Source: Primulina eburnea (lineage: Eukaryota; Streptophyta; Magnoliopsida; Lamiales; Gesneriaceae). From it: a stretch of 64,000 nucleotides of DNA. This document shows positions 35,721-47,108 of this stretch, piece after piece. Position 1 is the stretch's first letter, and each line of letters begins with the position of its first letter. Both the position numbers and the translations under genes were made by a program. The notes under the pieces were generated by a model. The model made no database searches, was not told the DNA's origin, and saw only the letters and a program-made list of their open reading frames with translations. The stretch is from the NCBI RefSeq assembly GCF_022965805.1, contig NC_133101.1, positions 3,596,001 through 3,660,000 on the forward strand, written 5' to 3'.

Positions 35721-36638
35721 TGGGTTTCTTTTATTTGTTTTATAAAAATTTGCACAAATATGATTATTTTAAGCAATTATTAGTATTGATAAATATGATT
35801 CATTATTTAATTGTTTTAAGGTAGATTTTTGAAAATATATAGTATTATATAAAAGATTTGGGCACAATAAACCCTTTTATTTTTGTGAGCATGATATATG
35901 TAGGAAATAATTTAAATACAACTTTAAAAATTCGATCGGCATAATTTATTCATTTCCACTCGGTATAAAATCCCTTGAACTATTCGTTATCGGTTATAAT
36001 ATTTGAAAGCATGTTGAATTATTTAAATGCACTGAAATGATTTGATTTAGAAATGGTAAAGGAAATTCCGAACTTTGATATGCTTTGTTTAGGCCCTGAT
36101 GCGGTGGGTTATAATAACCGTTCCTTTGGCCTCGCCCCTTAGAGGAGTAACATATAGGGGACTGATCAGTAAAAACCATAGAAAATGAGATGATTTTCAG
36201 TGCTATATTCGTATTTTTGGTTATTATTTGATTCAACATGCTTCATAATCAAATTACGATAATTTAATTGTATGTATATCCTCGATATTTGTTATGCACG
36301 ATCGGCCCCCATTTACTGAGTATTTCCCCAAAATACTCACCCCTTACATTCCCACCCAGATAAGAACGAGGAACAAATCGAGGGTGAAGAGCAAGATTAC
36401 TTTTGGGGATGGTGATGAAGCAGATCCCATTTGAGACTAGTCGAATTTATTCTGTCTTTAATTTTATTATCATGTATTCCGCTTCCGCATTTTATTTCTA
36501 TCGCATTGTAAAGACGATTATTTGTTATGAAAAAGACTGGTTATTTTGATTTACTACGAGGCTTGTTGTTTTGCAATTATGTGATTGTGAGACAACGCCG
36601 GTGTCAACTAACCCCGGTCTCGGGGCGTGACATTTAAG

Positions 36639-36650
36639 TGGTATCAGAGC
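36639..36650 (+). other. Primer-binding site of the Gypsy chromovirus
   Basis: TGGTATCAGAGC, six bases after the 5' LTR. It is complementary to initiator-Met tRNA. Confidence 0.92.
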
Positions 36651-36863
36651 ACACCAGGTTCATAATCCGGATGGGAGATTGCCATAGGAAATTTGACGAA
36701 GTCAAATTTTGGCAAAAGCTTAATCATTTTCCTAACCAACTTTGTCATCAATATCCTTATGACTCATTCTTTAGAACCCTTGGAAAATATTCCTTGTTTT
36801 GTATCATGTTCCTTGACCGCTTTTCCGATACTTGTTAAACATTTCCTCTCGTTATTTCAGGAA

Positions 36864-37583
36864 ATGGCTCGCATATGTTTAACTGCCCGTAAGAGTGTAG
36901 CTTTGATTCCTCCTAGAGAGACGTTTCAACTAGACAGTCCCCTACCTCGCACGCGCGCTCAGTCTCTTATGCGTTTAGATGATTTAGCTCTAGCACGCCA
37001 CGATAGGACGGCTAGGAGACTAAGAGCTAGCAACCTGGAGAGGAGGAAGCAAGTGGAGGATCTGACTGCCAAGCTATTGGCAGCAGAAAAGAGGATCGAT
37101 CAGGTATATGAGATGTTCCAACTCGTTAATGAAGATAACGGCGAACTGCGAGAGTCGTTACAACTGACGAGGGGCCAGACCAAACGAACTATGGACGAAT
37201 TGGACCGACGTACCGTAGAATTGGCTGAAGCTCGTCACGCACGGGTAAGAGATAAGGAGAGAATGGAAGAGTCGTGGAAGGTGGTCATGCAATTGTCAGA
37301 AAATAACCAAAGGCTATCAAGGGAGATAGACGAAAGGAAGGCAAGGGAGAAGGCACTCATCCAGAAGGATCAAGCAAACTGCGCACGTGCAAAGAATGAG
37401 TTGGACGATGCGATAGGGAAGATTCTGACTCATAGGGAACAGATTGCTGAATTAGAATCGGAGAATCAAAGTCTGCAGATGCAGCTGGCCGAGTTTTTAG
37501 ACCCGGAGATGCCGGAGGAGGATTCCGACGAGGAAGAAGCCCCACCTGACGTAGCTGTGGGGAATGGAGAGATATCAGATTAG
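36864..37583 (+). CDS. Extra coiled-coil ORF upstream of gag
   Basis: 239 residues. Residues 1-50 are basic and Ser/Pro-containing (MARICLTARKSVALIPPRET at the start). Residues 55-212 are a highly charged heptad-rich helix (RKQVEDLTAKLLAAEKRIDQ, REQIAELESENQSLQMQLAE), predicted to form a coiled coil. Residues 213-226 are an acidic tail. I chose the ATG at 36864 because it follows a CT-rich run ending TTATTTCAG|GAA. The open frame extends further upstream, but that part looks like leader sequence. No known domain is recognised. Additional ORFs are known in Tat/Ogre-type Gypsy elements, but I do not know one in this position in a chromovirus. A role in particle assembly or RNA/protein binding is only a guess. 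Confidence 0.75.
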   Translation: MARICLTARKSVALIPPRETFQLDSPLPRTRAQSLMRLDDLALARHDRTARRLRASNLERRKQVEDLTAKLLAAEKRIDQVYEMFQLVNEDNGELRESLQLTRGQTKRTMDELDRRTVELAEARHARVRDKERMEESWKVVMQLSENNQRLSREIDERKAREKALIQKDQANCARAKNELDDAIGKILTHREQIAELESENQSLQMQLAEFLDPEMPEEDSDEEEAPPDVAVGNGEISD

Positions 37584-37795
37584 AATATTTTAGTGAACCA
37601 TTTTTAGTTTATTTCCGTTGTCGCCATTTTCCATTCCAATAAATTCTCATTCAGTTGTTTATGTTTATTTGAGAAATCAATAAAAGTTGTTATTTCGATT
37701 ACTTGTTGGCATCAATTTATTTTCGCACAAATTATTCAATGCATTCTATCAAATTTGTGCAACAAATATCTTAGAAACTTGTATACTTGTAGGAA

Positions 37796-40700
37796 ATGGC
37801 CGGAAGACCTCCACGAGCCAATCGCAACCCACGGTACGCCAACAACCACAATGACAATAATGAGAATCCGAATCCTGACGGAAATCCACCGCCACCACCT
37901 CCCAGAGTGGGCCTGAGCCAAGCAGATTTGATGGCTATAGCCACCATAGTGGCAACAACTATCCAGGGTTTGGGAAACCCCAATGGTAATCAGCAGCCAC
38001 AACCACCACCGGCACAGAATGGGATCAAGTATCATTATGAATCCCTTCGTAAGAACCGTTGCCCAGTGTTCAAGGGAGACGCAGACCCTGAGAGTAGCCA
38101 GAGTTGGTTGAAAAGCGTGGAAACCCAACTGCGACTGCTAGAAATACCTGAGGCACTTAAAGTAGAGGTGATAGTGCCATTCCTGGAGGATAAGGCAAGC
38201 AAGTGGTGGGAAACAGTCTCACCTGCCCTGACAGCCGCCGGAGTAATCACCTGGCAACAATTCAGAGATGTCTTTCTCAAACAGTATTTCCCAACAGAAG
38301 TCAGACTACAGAAATTGAGCGAGTTTGAGAACTTCTCGCAAACTCCAGACATGTCAGTGGTAGATTACACCTCCCGATTCAATGACCTTGGAACTTATGC
38401 CCCGACAATCATGGCAGATGGAGTTCTGAAAATGCACAGATACAAAAAGGGATTGAGCAGCCGCATTCAGTCATCCTTAGCAGTTTATCAACCTACAAAC
38501 TTTGCTGATTTAATGGGAGCAGCAATAAGAGCTGAGACAGACATCAAGCGTCGTGGGGACGAGAACAAGAATAAGCGGCACCTTACTGGACAATCATCTC
38601 AAGGGAAACAACCATTCAAGAGACCCAATCAGTCCAATGGGCCGTTCAAAGGCGCTTCGTCCCACCCAACCTACCAAGAACTAAAGACGTGCCCCAAATG
38701 TAATAATCGTCATTCTGGAGAATGCCACCGACAGACGGGAGCATGTTTCAATTGTGGGAAATTAGGGCATCGAATTGCTAATTGCCCCGAGCCATTGAAA
38801 AGAGGTACCAAGCCTAATGCTGATGCTAACCCCAACAAGCCGAGGGAGAATAAGCCCAACGCTCGTGTGTTTGCAATAACCCAAGAAGAAGCAGATGAGG
38901 CAAACGATGTCGTGGCAGGTACTATTTTTGTCAATGAAATGCCAGCTTATGTGTTGTTTGACAGTGGTGCTACTCATTCATTTATATCTAAAAGGTTCAC
39001 TAAGAAACTAGGGCTTACACCTGAAATACTAGTCGAACCATTTAGAGTAGCAACTCCTACTAGTAAGACAATCGAAACACATAGAGTGCACCGACAGTGT
39101 AAAATCTGTATCCATGAGCACCTATTCCAAGCAGAATTGATACAACTGAACATGGTAGAATTCGACATCATCTTAGGAATGGATTGGTTAGCAAGAAACA
39201 ATGCGATGGTAGATTGCAAGGAAAAGAGTGTTAGGCTCCGAACCCCGAGCCAAAAAGAAGTCGTGTATCATGGCAAATCCAAGGAACGGAAGTCACTTCT
39301 TTCCGCATCCCAAGCATGGAAAGCCATGAAATCTGGAGAAGATATCTATCTAGCAATGGTTAATGTAGTGAAGGAGGAGATTGAACTTAAACCAGAGGAC
39401 ATCCCTATCGTGCGAGAATTCCAAGACGTCTTTCCAGAGGAACTACCAGGGACAATCCCGGATCGTGAAATTGAGTTCGAAATCAACTTAGTGCCGGAAG
39501 CGGCACCCATCTCCAAGGCACCGTACAGAATGGCACCAGCTGAACTTAAGGAGCTAAAGGAGCAACTTCAAGAATTGCTAGACAAAAAGCAGATTCGACC
39601 AAGTGCGTCTCCATGGGGAGCTCCAGTACTTTTTGTCAAGAAGAAAGATGGGAGCATGAGGCTGTGCATTGACTATAGAGAATTGAATAAGATCACTATC
39701 AAGAACAAATACCCTCTTCCGAGAATAGACGACCTGTTTGATCAGCTTAAGGGAGCCACAGTGTTTTCCAAATTGGATTTGAGAACGGGCTACCACCAAT
39801 TGAAGGTCAGGACTGGAGACATCCCAAAGACGGCCTTTCGGACAAGGTATGGACACTACGAATTCACAGTGATGCCCTTTGGTCTGACAAACGCACCAGC
39901 AGCCTTTATGGACCTAATGAACAGAGTATTCAAGCCGTTCCTGGATCGTTTCATAGTGGTATTCATTGATGACATCCTTGTCTACTCTCCTAGCAAAGAA
40001 GATCACGAAGAGCATCTCCGCCTCACTCTACAAACTTTAAGGGAGAAAGAACTCTACGCCAAGTTCAAGAAATGCGAATTCTGGCTGAACAGTGTGTCCT
40101 TTTTAGGGCATGTGATATCGGAAGCAGGAGTATCAGTAGATCCAAAGAAAGTGGAGTCAATTCTAGATTGGCCGAAACCGGGAAACGCCACAGACATTAG
40201 AAGCTTTCTCGGACTGGCAGGCTATTACAGGAAATTCGTCGAAGGATTCTCTTCCATAGCCGTGCCATTAACAAGACTCACTCAAAAGAATTCTAAATTC
40301 ATTTGGGATGGCAACTGCGAGAAAAGTTTTCAGACATTGAAAGAAAAGCTCGCGTCTACACCAGTGTTAGTCTTGCCCACTGAAGATAAGGATTTCACCA
40401 TCTACAGTGACGCATCGAAGGAAGGGTTGGGATGTGTACTCATGCAAGAAGGAAGAGTGATTGCCTATGCATCAAGGCAGTTGAAGCCGTATGAACGAAA
40501 TTATCCCACTCACGACCTCGAACTGGCAGCAGTCGTCTTTGCTTTGAAGATATGGAGACATTATCTCTATGGCTCCAAGTGCGAAATCTTCACAGATCAC
40601 CAGAGCCTCAAATACTTGTTCACCCAAAAGGAATTAAATATGAGGCAAAGACGATGGATTGAGCTGTTGAAGGATTACGACTTGACTATAAGCTACCATC

Positions 40701-40978
40701 CAGGTAAGGCAAACAAGGTGGCTGATGCTTTGAGTCGGAGGAATATGAGTAAGGTTACCTTAGCTGCACTCTCCGCTCAACCATGTCTGCGAGAAATCGT
40801 CAAGTTGAACCAGGATCGAGACCCAGTTCTAGTAAAACTTAAGGAACATGAACAAGCTAGAGAAGCAAAGTCTCAAGATACTCAGATCGACGACAAAGGA
40901 GTCCTTTGGATGAAAGGACGATTGTGCGTACCGGACATCGATCACCTTCGACAAGAAGTAATGTCAGAAAGCACATAA
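37796..40978 (+). CDS. Gypsy Gag-protease-RT-RNase H polyprotein
   Basis: 1060 residues starting [20 protein letters not shown]. Gag spans about 80-250 ([18 protein letters not shown]). The CCHC knuckle is C317, C320, H325, C330. Protease DSG is at 389-391, RT begins at about 575 ([20 protein letters not shown]), and the RT active site FIDD is at 723-726. RNase H lies at about 860-985 ([26 protein letters not shown]). The ATG follows AG|GAA, like that of the upstream ORF. The frame ends at TAA (40976-40978), just where the integrase zinc finger should begin, because of one extra base near 40965-40968. All catalytic motifs look intact. Confidence 0.95.
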   Translation: MAGRPPRANRNPRYANNHNDNNENPNPDGNPPPPPPRVGLSQADLMAIATIVATTIQGLGNPNGNQQPQPPPAQNGIKYHYESLRKNRCPVFKGDADPESSQSWLKSVETQLRLLEIPEALKVEVIVPFLEDKASKWWETVSPALTAAGVITWQQFRDVFLKQYFPTEVRLQKLSEFENFSQTPDMSVVDYTSRFNDLGTYAPTIMADGVLKMHRYKKGLSSRIQSSLAVYQPTNFADLMGAAIRAETDIKRRGDENKNKRHLTGQSSQGKQPFKRPNQSNGPFKGASSHPTYQELKTCPKCNNRHSGECHRQTGACFNCGKLGHRIANCPEPLKRGTKPNADANPNKPRENKPNARVFAITQEEADEANDVVAGTIFVNEMPAYVLFDSGATHSFISKRFTKKLGLTPEILVEPFRVATPTSKTIETHRVHRQCKICIHEHLFQAELIQLNMVEFDIILGMDWLARNNAMVDCKEKSVRLRTPSQKEVVYHGKSKERKSLLSASQAWKAMKSGEDIYLAMVNVVKEEIELKPEDIPIVREFQDVFPEELPGTIPDREIEFEINLVPEAAPISKAPYRMAPAELKELKEQLQELLDKKQIRPSASPWGAPVLFVKKKDGSMRLCIDYRELNKITIKNKYPLPRIDDLFDQLKGATVFSKLDLRTGYHQLKVRTGDIPKTAFRTRYGHYEFTVMPFGLTNAPAAFMDLMNRVFKPFLDRFIVVFIDDILVYSPSKEDHEEHLRLTLQTLREKELYAKFKKCEFWLNSVSFLGHVISEAGVSVDPKKVESILDWPKPGNATDIRSFLGLAGYYRKFVEGFSSIAVPLTRLTQKNSKFIWDGNCEKSFQTLKEKLASTPVLVLPTEDKDFTIYSDASKEGLGCVLMQEGRVIAYASRQLKPYERNYPTHDLELAAVVFALKIWRHYLYGSKCEIFTDHQSLKYLFTQKELNMRQRRWIELLKDYDLTISYHPGKANKVADALSRRNMSKVTLAALSAQPCLREIVKLNQDRDPVLVKLKEHEQAREAKSQDTQIDDKGVLWMKGRLCVPDIDHLRQEVMSEST

Positions 40979-41012
40979 GTCGAAATTTTCAGTCCATCCT
41001 GGCAGTACCAAG

Positions 41013-42266
41013 ATGTACAGAGACCTAAAGAAGAATTTCTGGTGGAGCGGAATGAAAAAAGATGTTGCGATATTTGTTTCCAAATGTCTTGTGTGCCAAC
41101 AGGTCAAAGCAGAGCACCAAAGACCTGGAGGACTTCTTCAACCTCTAGAGATTCCAGAATGGAAATGGGAACATATCTCCATGGACTTTGTGGTCGGGTT
41201 ACCAAAGTCTAGACAAAGCCATGATGGCATCTGGGTAATCGTAGATAGACTCACAAAATCTGCGCATTTCTTACCAGTCCGCATGAACTACAATTTGGAC
41301 AAGCTAGCCACATTGTACATGAACAATATCGTACGATTACATGGAGTTCCAGCCAGCATATTGTCAGACAGAGACCCGAGGTTTGTATCTCGTTTTTGGA
41401 AGAGTTTTCAACAAGCCATGGGAACTAAGGTCACCCTCAGTACGGCCTATCATCCTCAGACCGATGGCCAAACAGAGAGGACAATTCAAACTTTAGAAGA
41501 CATGCTGAGAGCATGTGCTCTAGACTTTAGCGGTAATTGGAGTGAACATTTGCCTTTGATTGAGTTTGCTTACAACAATAGTTATCATAGCAGCATCGGA
41601 ATGGCGCCGTATGAAGCTCTGTATGGGCGAAAATGCCGGTCACCACTATATTGGGATGAAGTAGGAGAAAAGGCCATCACTGGACCCGAATTGATCCAAG
41701 AAACAGTGGATAAAATCGCTATAATCAAGGAGAGACTTAAAGTGGCACAAGATCGACAGAAAAGTTGGGCTGATTTGAAAAGAAGACAAGTGGAATTCAT
41801 AGCGGGAGATAAAGCATACTTGAAAGTATCACCAATGAAAGGTGTGGTTCGATTCAACAAACCCGGGAAACTGAACCCTAGATATGTTGGACCTTTTGAA
41901 ATCCTGGAGAAAGTGGGAACACTCGCTTACAGACTGGCACTCCCACCGAGTATGTCTAGAATCCATAATGTCTTCCATGTTTCACAACTAAGAAGATATG
42001 TTTCAGACCCAAGCCACATCCTTGAAGCTGAACCACTCTTAGTCGAGGGAAACTTGAATGAAGGCCTTACATATAAAGAAGTCCCGATCAGAATCGTGGA
42101 TGCAAAGGACCAAGTACTAAGGAGACGAACTATTCCCTACGTCAAGGTACAATGGTCTAATCATACCGAAAGAGAGGCCACTTGGGAACTCGAAGAGAAA
42201 ATAAAAGATCTATATCCCTACCTATTTGAAGGGCAAGTTAGTCTAAGTTTCGAGGACGAAACTTAA
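41013..42266 (+). CDS. Gypsy integrase with chromodomain-like tail (shifted frame)
   Basis: 417 codons from the first Met, but integrase homology begins upstream in this frame. The zinc-site half CLVCQQVK is at 25-32, catalytic residues are D58 (SMDFVVGLPK), D119 (LSDRDPRF) and E155 (GQTER), and the C-terminal domain includes RFNKPGKLNPRYVGPFEILE and RIHNVFHVSQLRRY. Residues about 355-410 (VPIRIVDAKDQVLRRRTIPY, then EATWELEE) form the chromodomain-like module typical of chromoviruses, thought to guide chromatin targeting. Separation from the upstream frame by one inserted base would prevent a normal Gag-Pol unless ribosomes shift. Confidence 0.93.
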   Translation: MYRDLKKNFWWSGMKKDVAIFVSKCLVCQQVKAEHQRPGGLLQPLEIPEWKWEHISMDFVVGLPKSRQSHDGIWVIVDRLTKSAHFLPVRMNYNLDKLATLYMNNIVRLHGVPASILSDRDPRFVSRFWKSFQQAMGTKVTLSTAYHPQTDGQTERTIQTLEDMLRACALDFSGNWSEHLPLIEFAYNNSYHSSIGMAPYEALYGRKCRSPLYWDEVGEKAITGPELIQETVDKIAIIKERLKVAQDRQKSWADLKRRQVEFIAGDKAYLKVSPMKGVVRFNKPGKLNPRYVGPFEILEKVGTLAYRLALPPSMSRIHNVFHVSQLRRYVSDPSHILEAEPLLVEGNLNEGLTYKEVPIRIVDAKDQVLRRRTIPYVKVQWSNHTEREATWELEEKIKDLYPYLFEGQVSLSFEDET

Positions 42267-42267
42267 A

Positions 42268-42282
42268 ATAAGGAGGGGAGAA
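42268..42282 (+). other. Polypurine tract of the Gypsy chromovirus
   Basis: ATAAGGAGGGGAGAA directly before the 3' LTR. Confidence 0.85.
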
Positions 42283-44077
42283 TGTGAAGACCGTGCAAAT
42301 GGAAGGCACCAATTTTGGGAGAAATTCTTGCAACCGTTACCTTGCAATTTAAGGAAATCAAAAATCACTCCATTGCAAGCACAAGTCTGGGACGTAAACT
42401 TGAACCAAGAAAAGGGCCACATTCAACTTGGAAGAGGGAAGTGTAATCACCGTTGACTAAGCTATCAGCAGAAATCTTGGAGTGATAGGAGCTTGCCTTG
42501 GAGCTGATCATTCAAGCCTATAAATATAGGTGAACCGAAGGGATACTACATACTGTAAGCTCCATCCCCGTACCTACAGAATTCGGTAATATAGCTGCTG
42601 GAAAAATAGCTTTCTCGAGTCAATTTCTTGGCCAAATTCGAAGTCTTGTATTAGTGTTTCGATGCCCAGTTGCTATCTTTGTTAATACCCCAGCCGTAAC
42701 CGAGTTCCTGCTCATTCTTTCGAGCCAAGTTGCTGCCCGAAGTTGGTCCAGAAATAGCCGAGGATTTTGATCAAACAAGCCATCCAAAATCTCGAGAATT
42801 CCGCAACGGTTCGAAGCAAAGTTGCTGCCCTTCTTCCAGACTTAGTTTCGGTCCATTTCCAAAGGTGATAACAACCTATCTCGATCAAGATTCAAGCCGG
42901 AATTCAGCCCCAAGTTCGAAGCTTTGCCGCAGCGGTTTGAATTATTGATTTTCCCCACTTCCGAAGCCTTCCACAGCAAGTGTTTGTCCCTGGTCCAGTA
43001 GCCATTTGGAGCCACAAAATCTTCCCCACAAGCTCATCATTTCTCGGTCATCTTAATTGGAGTGGAGCCAACCGAGAGTGAGACTAGGAGCCAACCATAT
43101 TTCTCGGTCATCTTATTGATTTCCTACACCCTCTATCACGTTTTAAGCCAAACAAAATCGGTAAGTGGGTTTCTTTTATTTGTTTTATAAAAATTTGCAC
43201 AAATATGATTATTTTAAGCAATTATTAGTATTGATAAATATGATTCATTATTTAATTGTTTTAAGGTAGATTTTTGAAAATATATAGTATTATATAAAAG
43301 ATTTGGGCACAATAAACCCTTTTATTTTTGTGAGCATGATATATGTAGGAAATAATTTAAATACAACTTTAAAAATTCGATCGGCATAATTTATTCATTT
43401 CCACTCGGTATAAAATCCCTTGAACTATTCGTTATCGGTTATAATATTTGAAAGCATGTTGAATTATTTAAATGCACTGAAATGATTTGATTTAGAAATG
43501 GTAAAGGAAATTCCGAACTTTGATATGCTTTGTTTAGGCCCTGATGCGGTGGGTTATAATAACCGTTCCTTTGGCCTCGCCCCTTAGAGGAGTAACATAT
43601 AGGGGACTGATCAGTAAAAACCATAGAAAATGAGATGATTTTCAGTGCTATATTCGTATTTTTGGTTATTATTTGATTCAACATGCTTCATAATCAAATT
43701 ACGATAATTTAATTGTATGTATATCCTCGATATTTGTTATGCACGATCGGCCCCCATTTACTGAGTATTTCCCCAAAATACTCACCCCTTACATTCCCAC
43801 CCAGATAAGAACGAGGAACAAATCGAGGGTGAAGAGCAAGATTACTTTTGGGGATGGTGATGAAGCAGATCCCATTTGAGACTAGTCGAATTTATTCTGT
43901 CTTTAATTTTATTATCATGTATTCCGCTTCCGCATTTTATTTCTATCGCATTGTAAAGACGATTATTTGTTATGAAAAAGACTGGTTATTTTGATTTACT
44001 ACGAGGCTTGTTGTTTTGCAATTATGTGATTGTGAGACAACGCCGGTGTCAACTAACCCCGGTCTCGGGGCGTGACA
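42283..44077 (+). repeat. 3' LTR of the Gypsy chromovirus
   Basis: 1795 bp. No difference from 34838-36632 found by eye. Followed by the target duplication caatg. Confidence 0.95.
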
Positions 44078-44937
44078 CAATGAAAATACAAGCATGATAA
44101 ATGTTTTGGATTTCAAGATACGAACACACAAGTACAGGCTTAAGTATAAAATAAATCAAATGATGAGAAAAGTTTGAAATGGTCTATTTAAATTTATAGT
44201 TATATACATCCAAACAAGGTTAGTTGAGTTCAGCTACCTTAAGGCATTTCGTTTATCTAGTAATTCACATTTATTCTTTTTTCGATCGCAAAACTTTTAA
44301 TATTATTGAGATTAAGAAATATCTTTGGTTATAAAATCTAAAAACCAAAAAGAAAAATCCTCGAGATTCCAAACAAAAGAAGTTAGGTGAGAAATAGCAA
44401 AAGATGCCACTGAATCTGCAATAGTTTTCGTCTTGCGCAGAATGTGGTTTAAAATGATTTCGCCACATTTATTCTTATATATGTGAGTTTCATTGTTTTA
44501 TGTGCGTATGAAAATAATGATAATTGGATAAATCTTAAGATAATACCCTAATTGTAACAAAAATCATAATAAAAATAATAATAATAATAATAATAGTAAT
44601 GATAAATATTGGAGTAATAACAACACGTGTGTTGTTCATAATTATTATAACAAAAATAATAACAATAAGAATATATTTTTTAAGAATCAATTTTTGTTCA
44701 TCCACGTGCAGTAGATGAGGGCAGACTGAAGATAAACTGTCGAGTATTACAGAAACTTGAACCTCTTTATTTTTTTCTGTGCGAACCTCGAATATATCTT
44801 GTTCTGAATCTTTTACATATTTCATTGAATAAATTTATCTTATCAAAATATATGTGATAAACATATACTTATTGCGTAATACATAGGTGAATTTTATCTA
44901 TTCAGTAGTTGGATTGAAGTGTAGATTTTCATTGATT

Positions 44938-46606
44938 TCAAGGCTTGGCCTGCCGAACTTCTTGGCCGGCATAGGAACAGCACCAGCATCCGTAATAGCC
45001 ATAATAAAGACCACAGCAGCCATACACGCAACCATTAAAAAACCCAGCTCCTTCAATTCGACATATGAACAACACGTGCATTTGTAAGGGAAAAAAATTA
45101 GTTGTGAGCATATAATTTGACATGTTTTTTTGTTAGGAACAATTTTTTTTTTAATGACATGTATTTTCGTTTTTAAAGATAGGGAAAAATGACAAAATTG
45201 ATCCTAGAGTAAATCTAATTGTGATATTGATCCGATTACTTGGCAAACTATCGTATCAATCCAATAATTAGCTGAGAAAACTAATATCAGTGTTTATATT
45301 TTATTCGAAAGTTTGGGATTGGCCAACAAATTTTTAAAATAAAAAAAGAAAAAATAGCTAATTTAGTAATCTACTTTGTCATGTTTGTTTTTGATCTTCT
45401 AACTCGCCAAAGTTGTGTTTACAAGCTTGAACTTTGCGTATTTTTTATATTTAGTCTTATTTCATCGGAATGAAGATATTGCACTGGAAAATGATGTGAC
45501 ACTGAAAAATAAAGATGTGATAACAATAAAATAATTTAAAGTAAATTAAAAGTATCGAGTAGTAGCTAAATTATTTTCAGATACTAACATATAATTTATT
45601 GGTGATCAATTATTAAAAACGGAAAAAGGATAATATATTAATCTGATAATATAGATTTTTTTAGAATAATGAGTATAATTCCGCATAAAATGTATTTAAG
45701 TTTTGGATACAATATTGAAAATTAAATTTCCTTTTTAAAATAAAAACAAAGAAAGAAATACCACAATTAAGTCCAAAAACCATATTTTTTAAATATGACA
45801 TTTTTTTTAACTCGGTCAAAACATTAGTAATGATTTTTTAAAATAAGTGCTTCTAGGGGAAAAAACATTTTAATTTGATTTTTCACATGTGTTTTCTATT
45901 ATATTATTATCTATAGATATCTATTAATACATAAATATTATTTATATATTAAAAATTGTATGAGTCTTTAGATTCGAGAAATAATTCAAAATTTTGATAT
46001 TCAATTTTTTTATTCTAAGTTCATAGCAGTTGTCTCTCGTCATCGTCAATTTTTAACAATTTTAAAATTTCACAATATTTCTTTTGACGATATATTATCA
46101 ACTATTTGTTTTATATCGTTTTCATACACACACACGCACGCACGCACGCACGCACGCACACACACAAAACTGATTATCCTTTTAATTCTTAATAATTGAT
46201 CATAAATAAGTTATACTTTAGACAATGAAAATCCATTTTATTACATAATTCGTTTAATGGCTTATTTTAATTGACAAAATTGGCCGTTTGATTTTGATAA
46301 TTTGAGGAAAGATTCAACTGAAAATAATAATAAAAAAAGGTGAAATTAAAATGATTGTTTTAGTTTGATTTGAGGGTGGAGTTTGCCCAAAAAATAATTT
46401 AATTGTAGAACGTACCGAAATGATTATATCAAATAGTTGGAGTTGTCAAATATCCTAACAAAATAGTATACACATTCAAAGTAAATATTCTTACGTTCAT
46501 CCTTGGTAATGGGAGTCTCAGCCAATTCCCTTGCAGCTACTTCGGAGGAAAAGAGAAGAAATCTGGCAATTAAAATGCCAAGAGGTAGAAGTGCCTTCAA
46601 CCACAT
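44938..46606 (-). CDS. Small secreted glycine/cysteine-rich protein (GRP3-like), copy 2
   Basis: Exon 1 is 46606-46495, exon 2 is 45050-44938. The donor is GTAAG at 46494 and the acceptor TTGAAG ends at 45051; the split codon is Arg, giving 74 residues in frame. Residues 1-26 form a signal peptide (MWLKALLPLGILIARFLLFS then SEVAA), followed by RELAETPITKDE. The mature tail is NGCVYGCCGLYYGYYGCWCC followed by SYAGQEVRQAKP. The six-Cys pattern of copy 1 is kept, while the Gly content is lower. A TATA-like string lies at 46657-46665. It sits at the right end of unit 2, untouched by the insertions. Expression is not shown by sequence alone. Confidence 0.8.
46126..46166. repeat. (AC)/(GCAC) compound microsatellite
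   Basis: CA repeats with a central run of GCAC tetranucleotides in the intron of GRP copy 2. Unit 1 has TA-rich sequence here. In unit 3 the inversion breakpoint falls close to this position. Confidence 0.95.
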
Positions 46607-46883
46607 ATTCGGTTTGATTTTGAATAAGAATTGATGTAGGCATATTCAAGCCTCTGATTTATATACATAGATAACAAAATTTTGATATTATGCGTAGGCC
46701 CTTGTTTATTTGGCTGTTGGGATAATGTCTTTAATTAGCTTTGTATGCTTCTAATTTCGTTTGATTAACGAAAATAACTTGCACCTACACAAATTGTTCA
46801 CTTCGCCAATTGGTGCACGCCAGCCTGTAATATTCGATATTATTTTGTTCGTTTTTTTATGACATGAGAATTTGTAGCTACTA

Positions 46884-47108
46884 TTAATCTATTCTTATTT
46901 AATCCACTCAACCAAACGAAGCTTAAGTAAACTCTTAGTCACTCTATAGTTTTCAATCCATTTGGTGGCCCTCTAACACCACTTCTTGCAGCAGAAACTT
47001 CTAAACCTAGTACCAGAAACAAGATCAAAACTACGGAACGAAGAAATCAGATTTTTTTTTACCAATTTCAGGTTTTAAACAACGTCATTATTGATTGAAA
47101 ATGGTGGT
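46884..47108. other. Spacer right of unit 2
   Basis: Unique-looking sequence with no gene or repeat signature that I can support. Confidence 0.4.

Larger units (their letters stand above)
34838..36632 (+). repeat. 5' LTR of the Gypsy chromovirus
   Basis: 1795 bp, TGTGAAGACC...GGCGTGACA. It contains TATAAATA at 35074-35081 and a splice-donor consensus CG|GTAAGT at 35716. Short ORFs in it recur identically in the 3' LTR and have no recognisable function. Confidence 0.95.
34838..44077 (+). mobile_element. Young Ty3/Gypsy chromovirus with an extra coiled-coil ORF
   Basis: A 9240 bp element with target duplications caatg (34833-34837 and 44078-44082) and the unit-3 empty site at 50974-50978. The two 1795 bp LTRs show no difference that I could find, so insertion was very recent. 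Order: LTR, primer-binding site, 239-codon coiled-coil ORF, gag-protease-RT-RNase H, integrase with chromodomain-like tail, polypurine tract, LTR. RT before integrase defines Gypsy. The Pol and tail motifs resemble the Tekay/Del clade. A single-base shift separates the integrase from the upstream frame. Confidence 0.95.
5755..46883. repeat. Segmental duplication unit 2 of 3, inflated by nested insertions
   Basis: The unit-derived segments are 5755-6002, 10856-11185, about 16073-17077, 25676-26095, 34718-34837 and 44078-46883. They follow the same order as unit 1. Everything between them is inserted transposable-element DNA. The unit therefore grew from about 5 kb to 41 kb, while the GRP gene at its right end stayed intact. 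Confidence 0.85.

Noticed and set aside
35285..36239. ORFs of 72 and 81 codons repeated at 42730 and 43439
   Set aside because: Identical because they lie in the two LTRs of one young Gypsy element. They are not genes.
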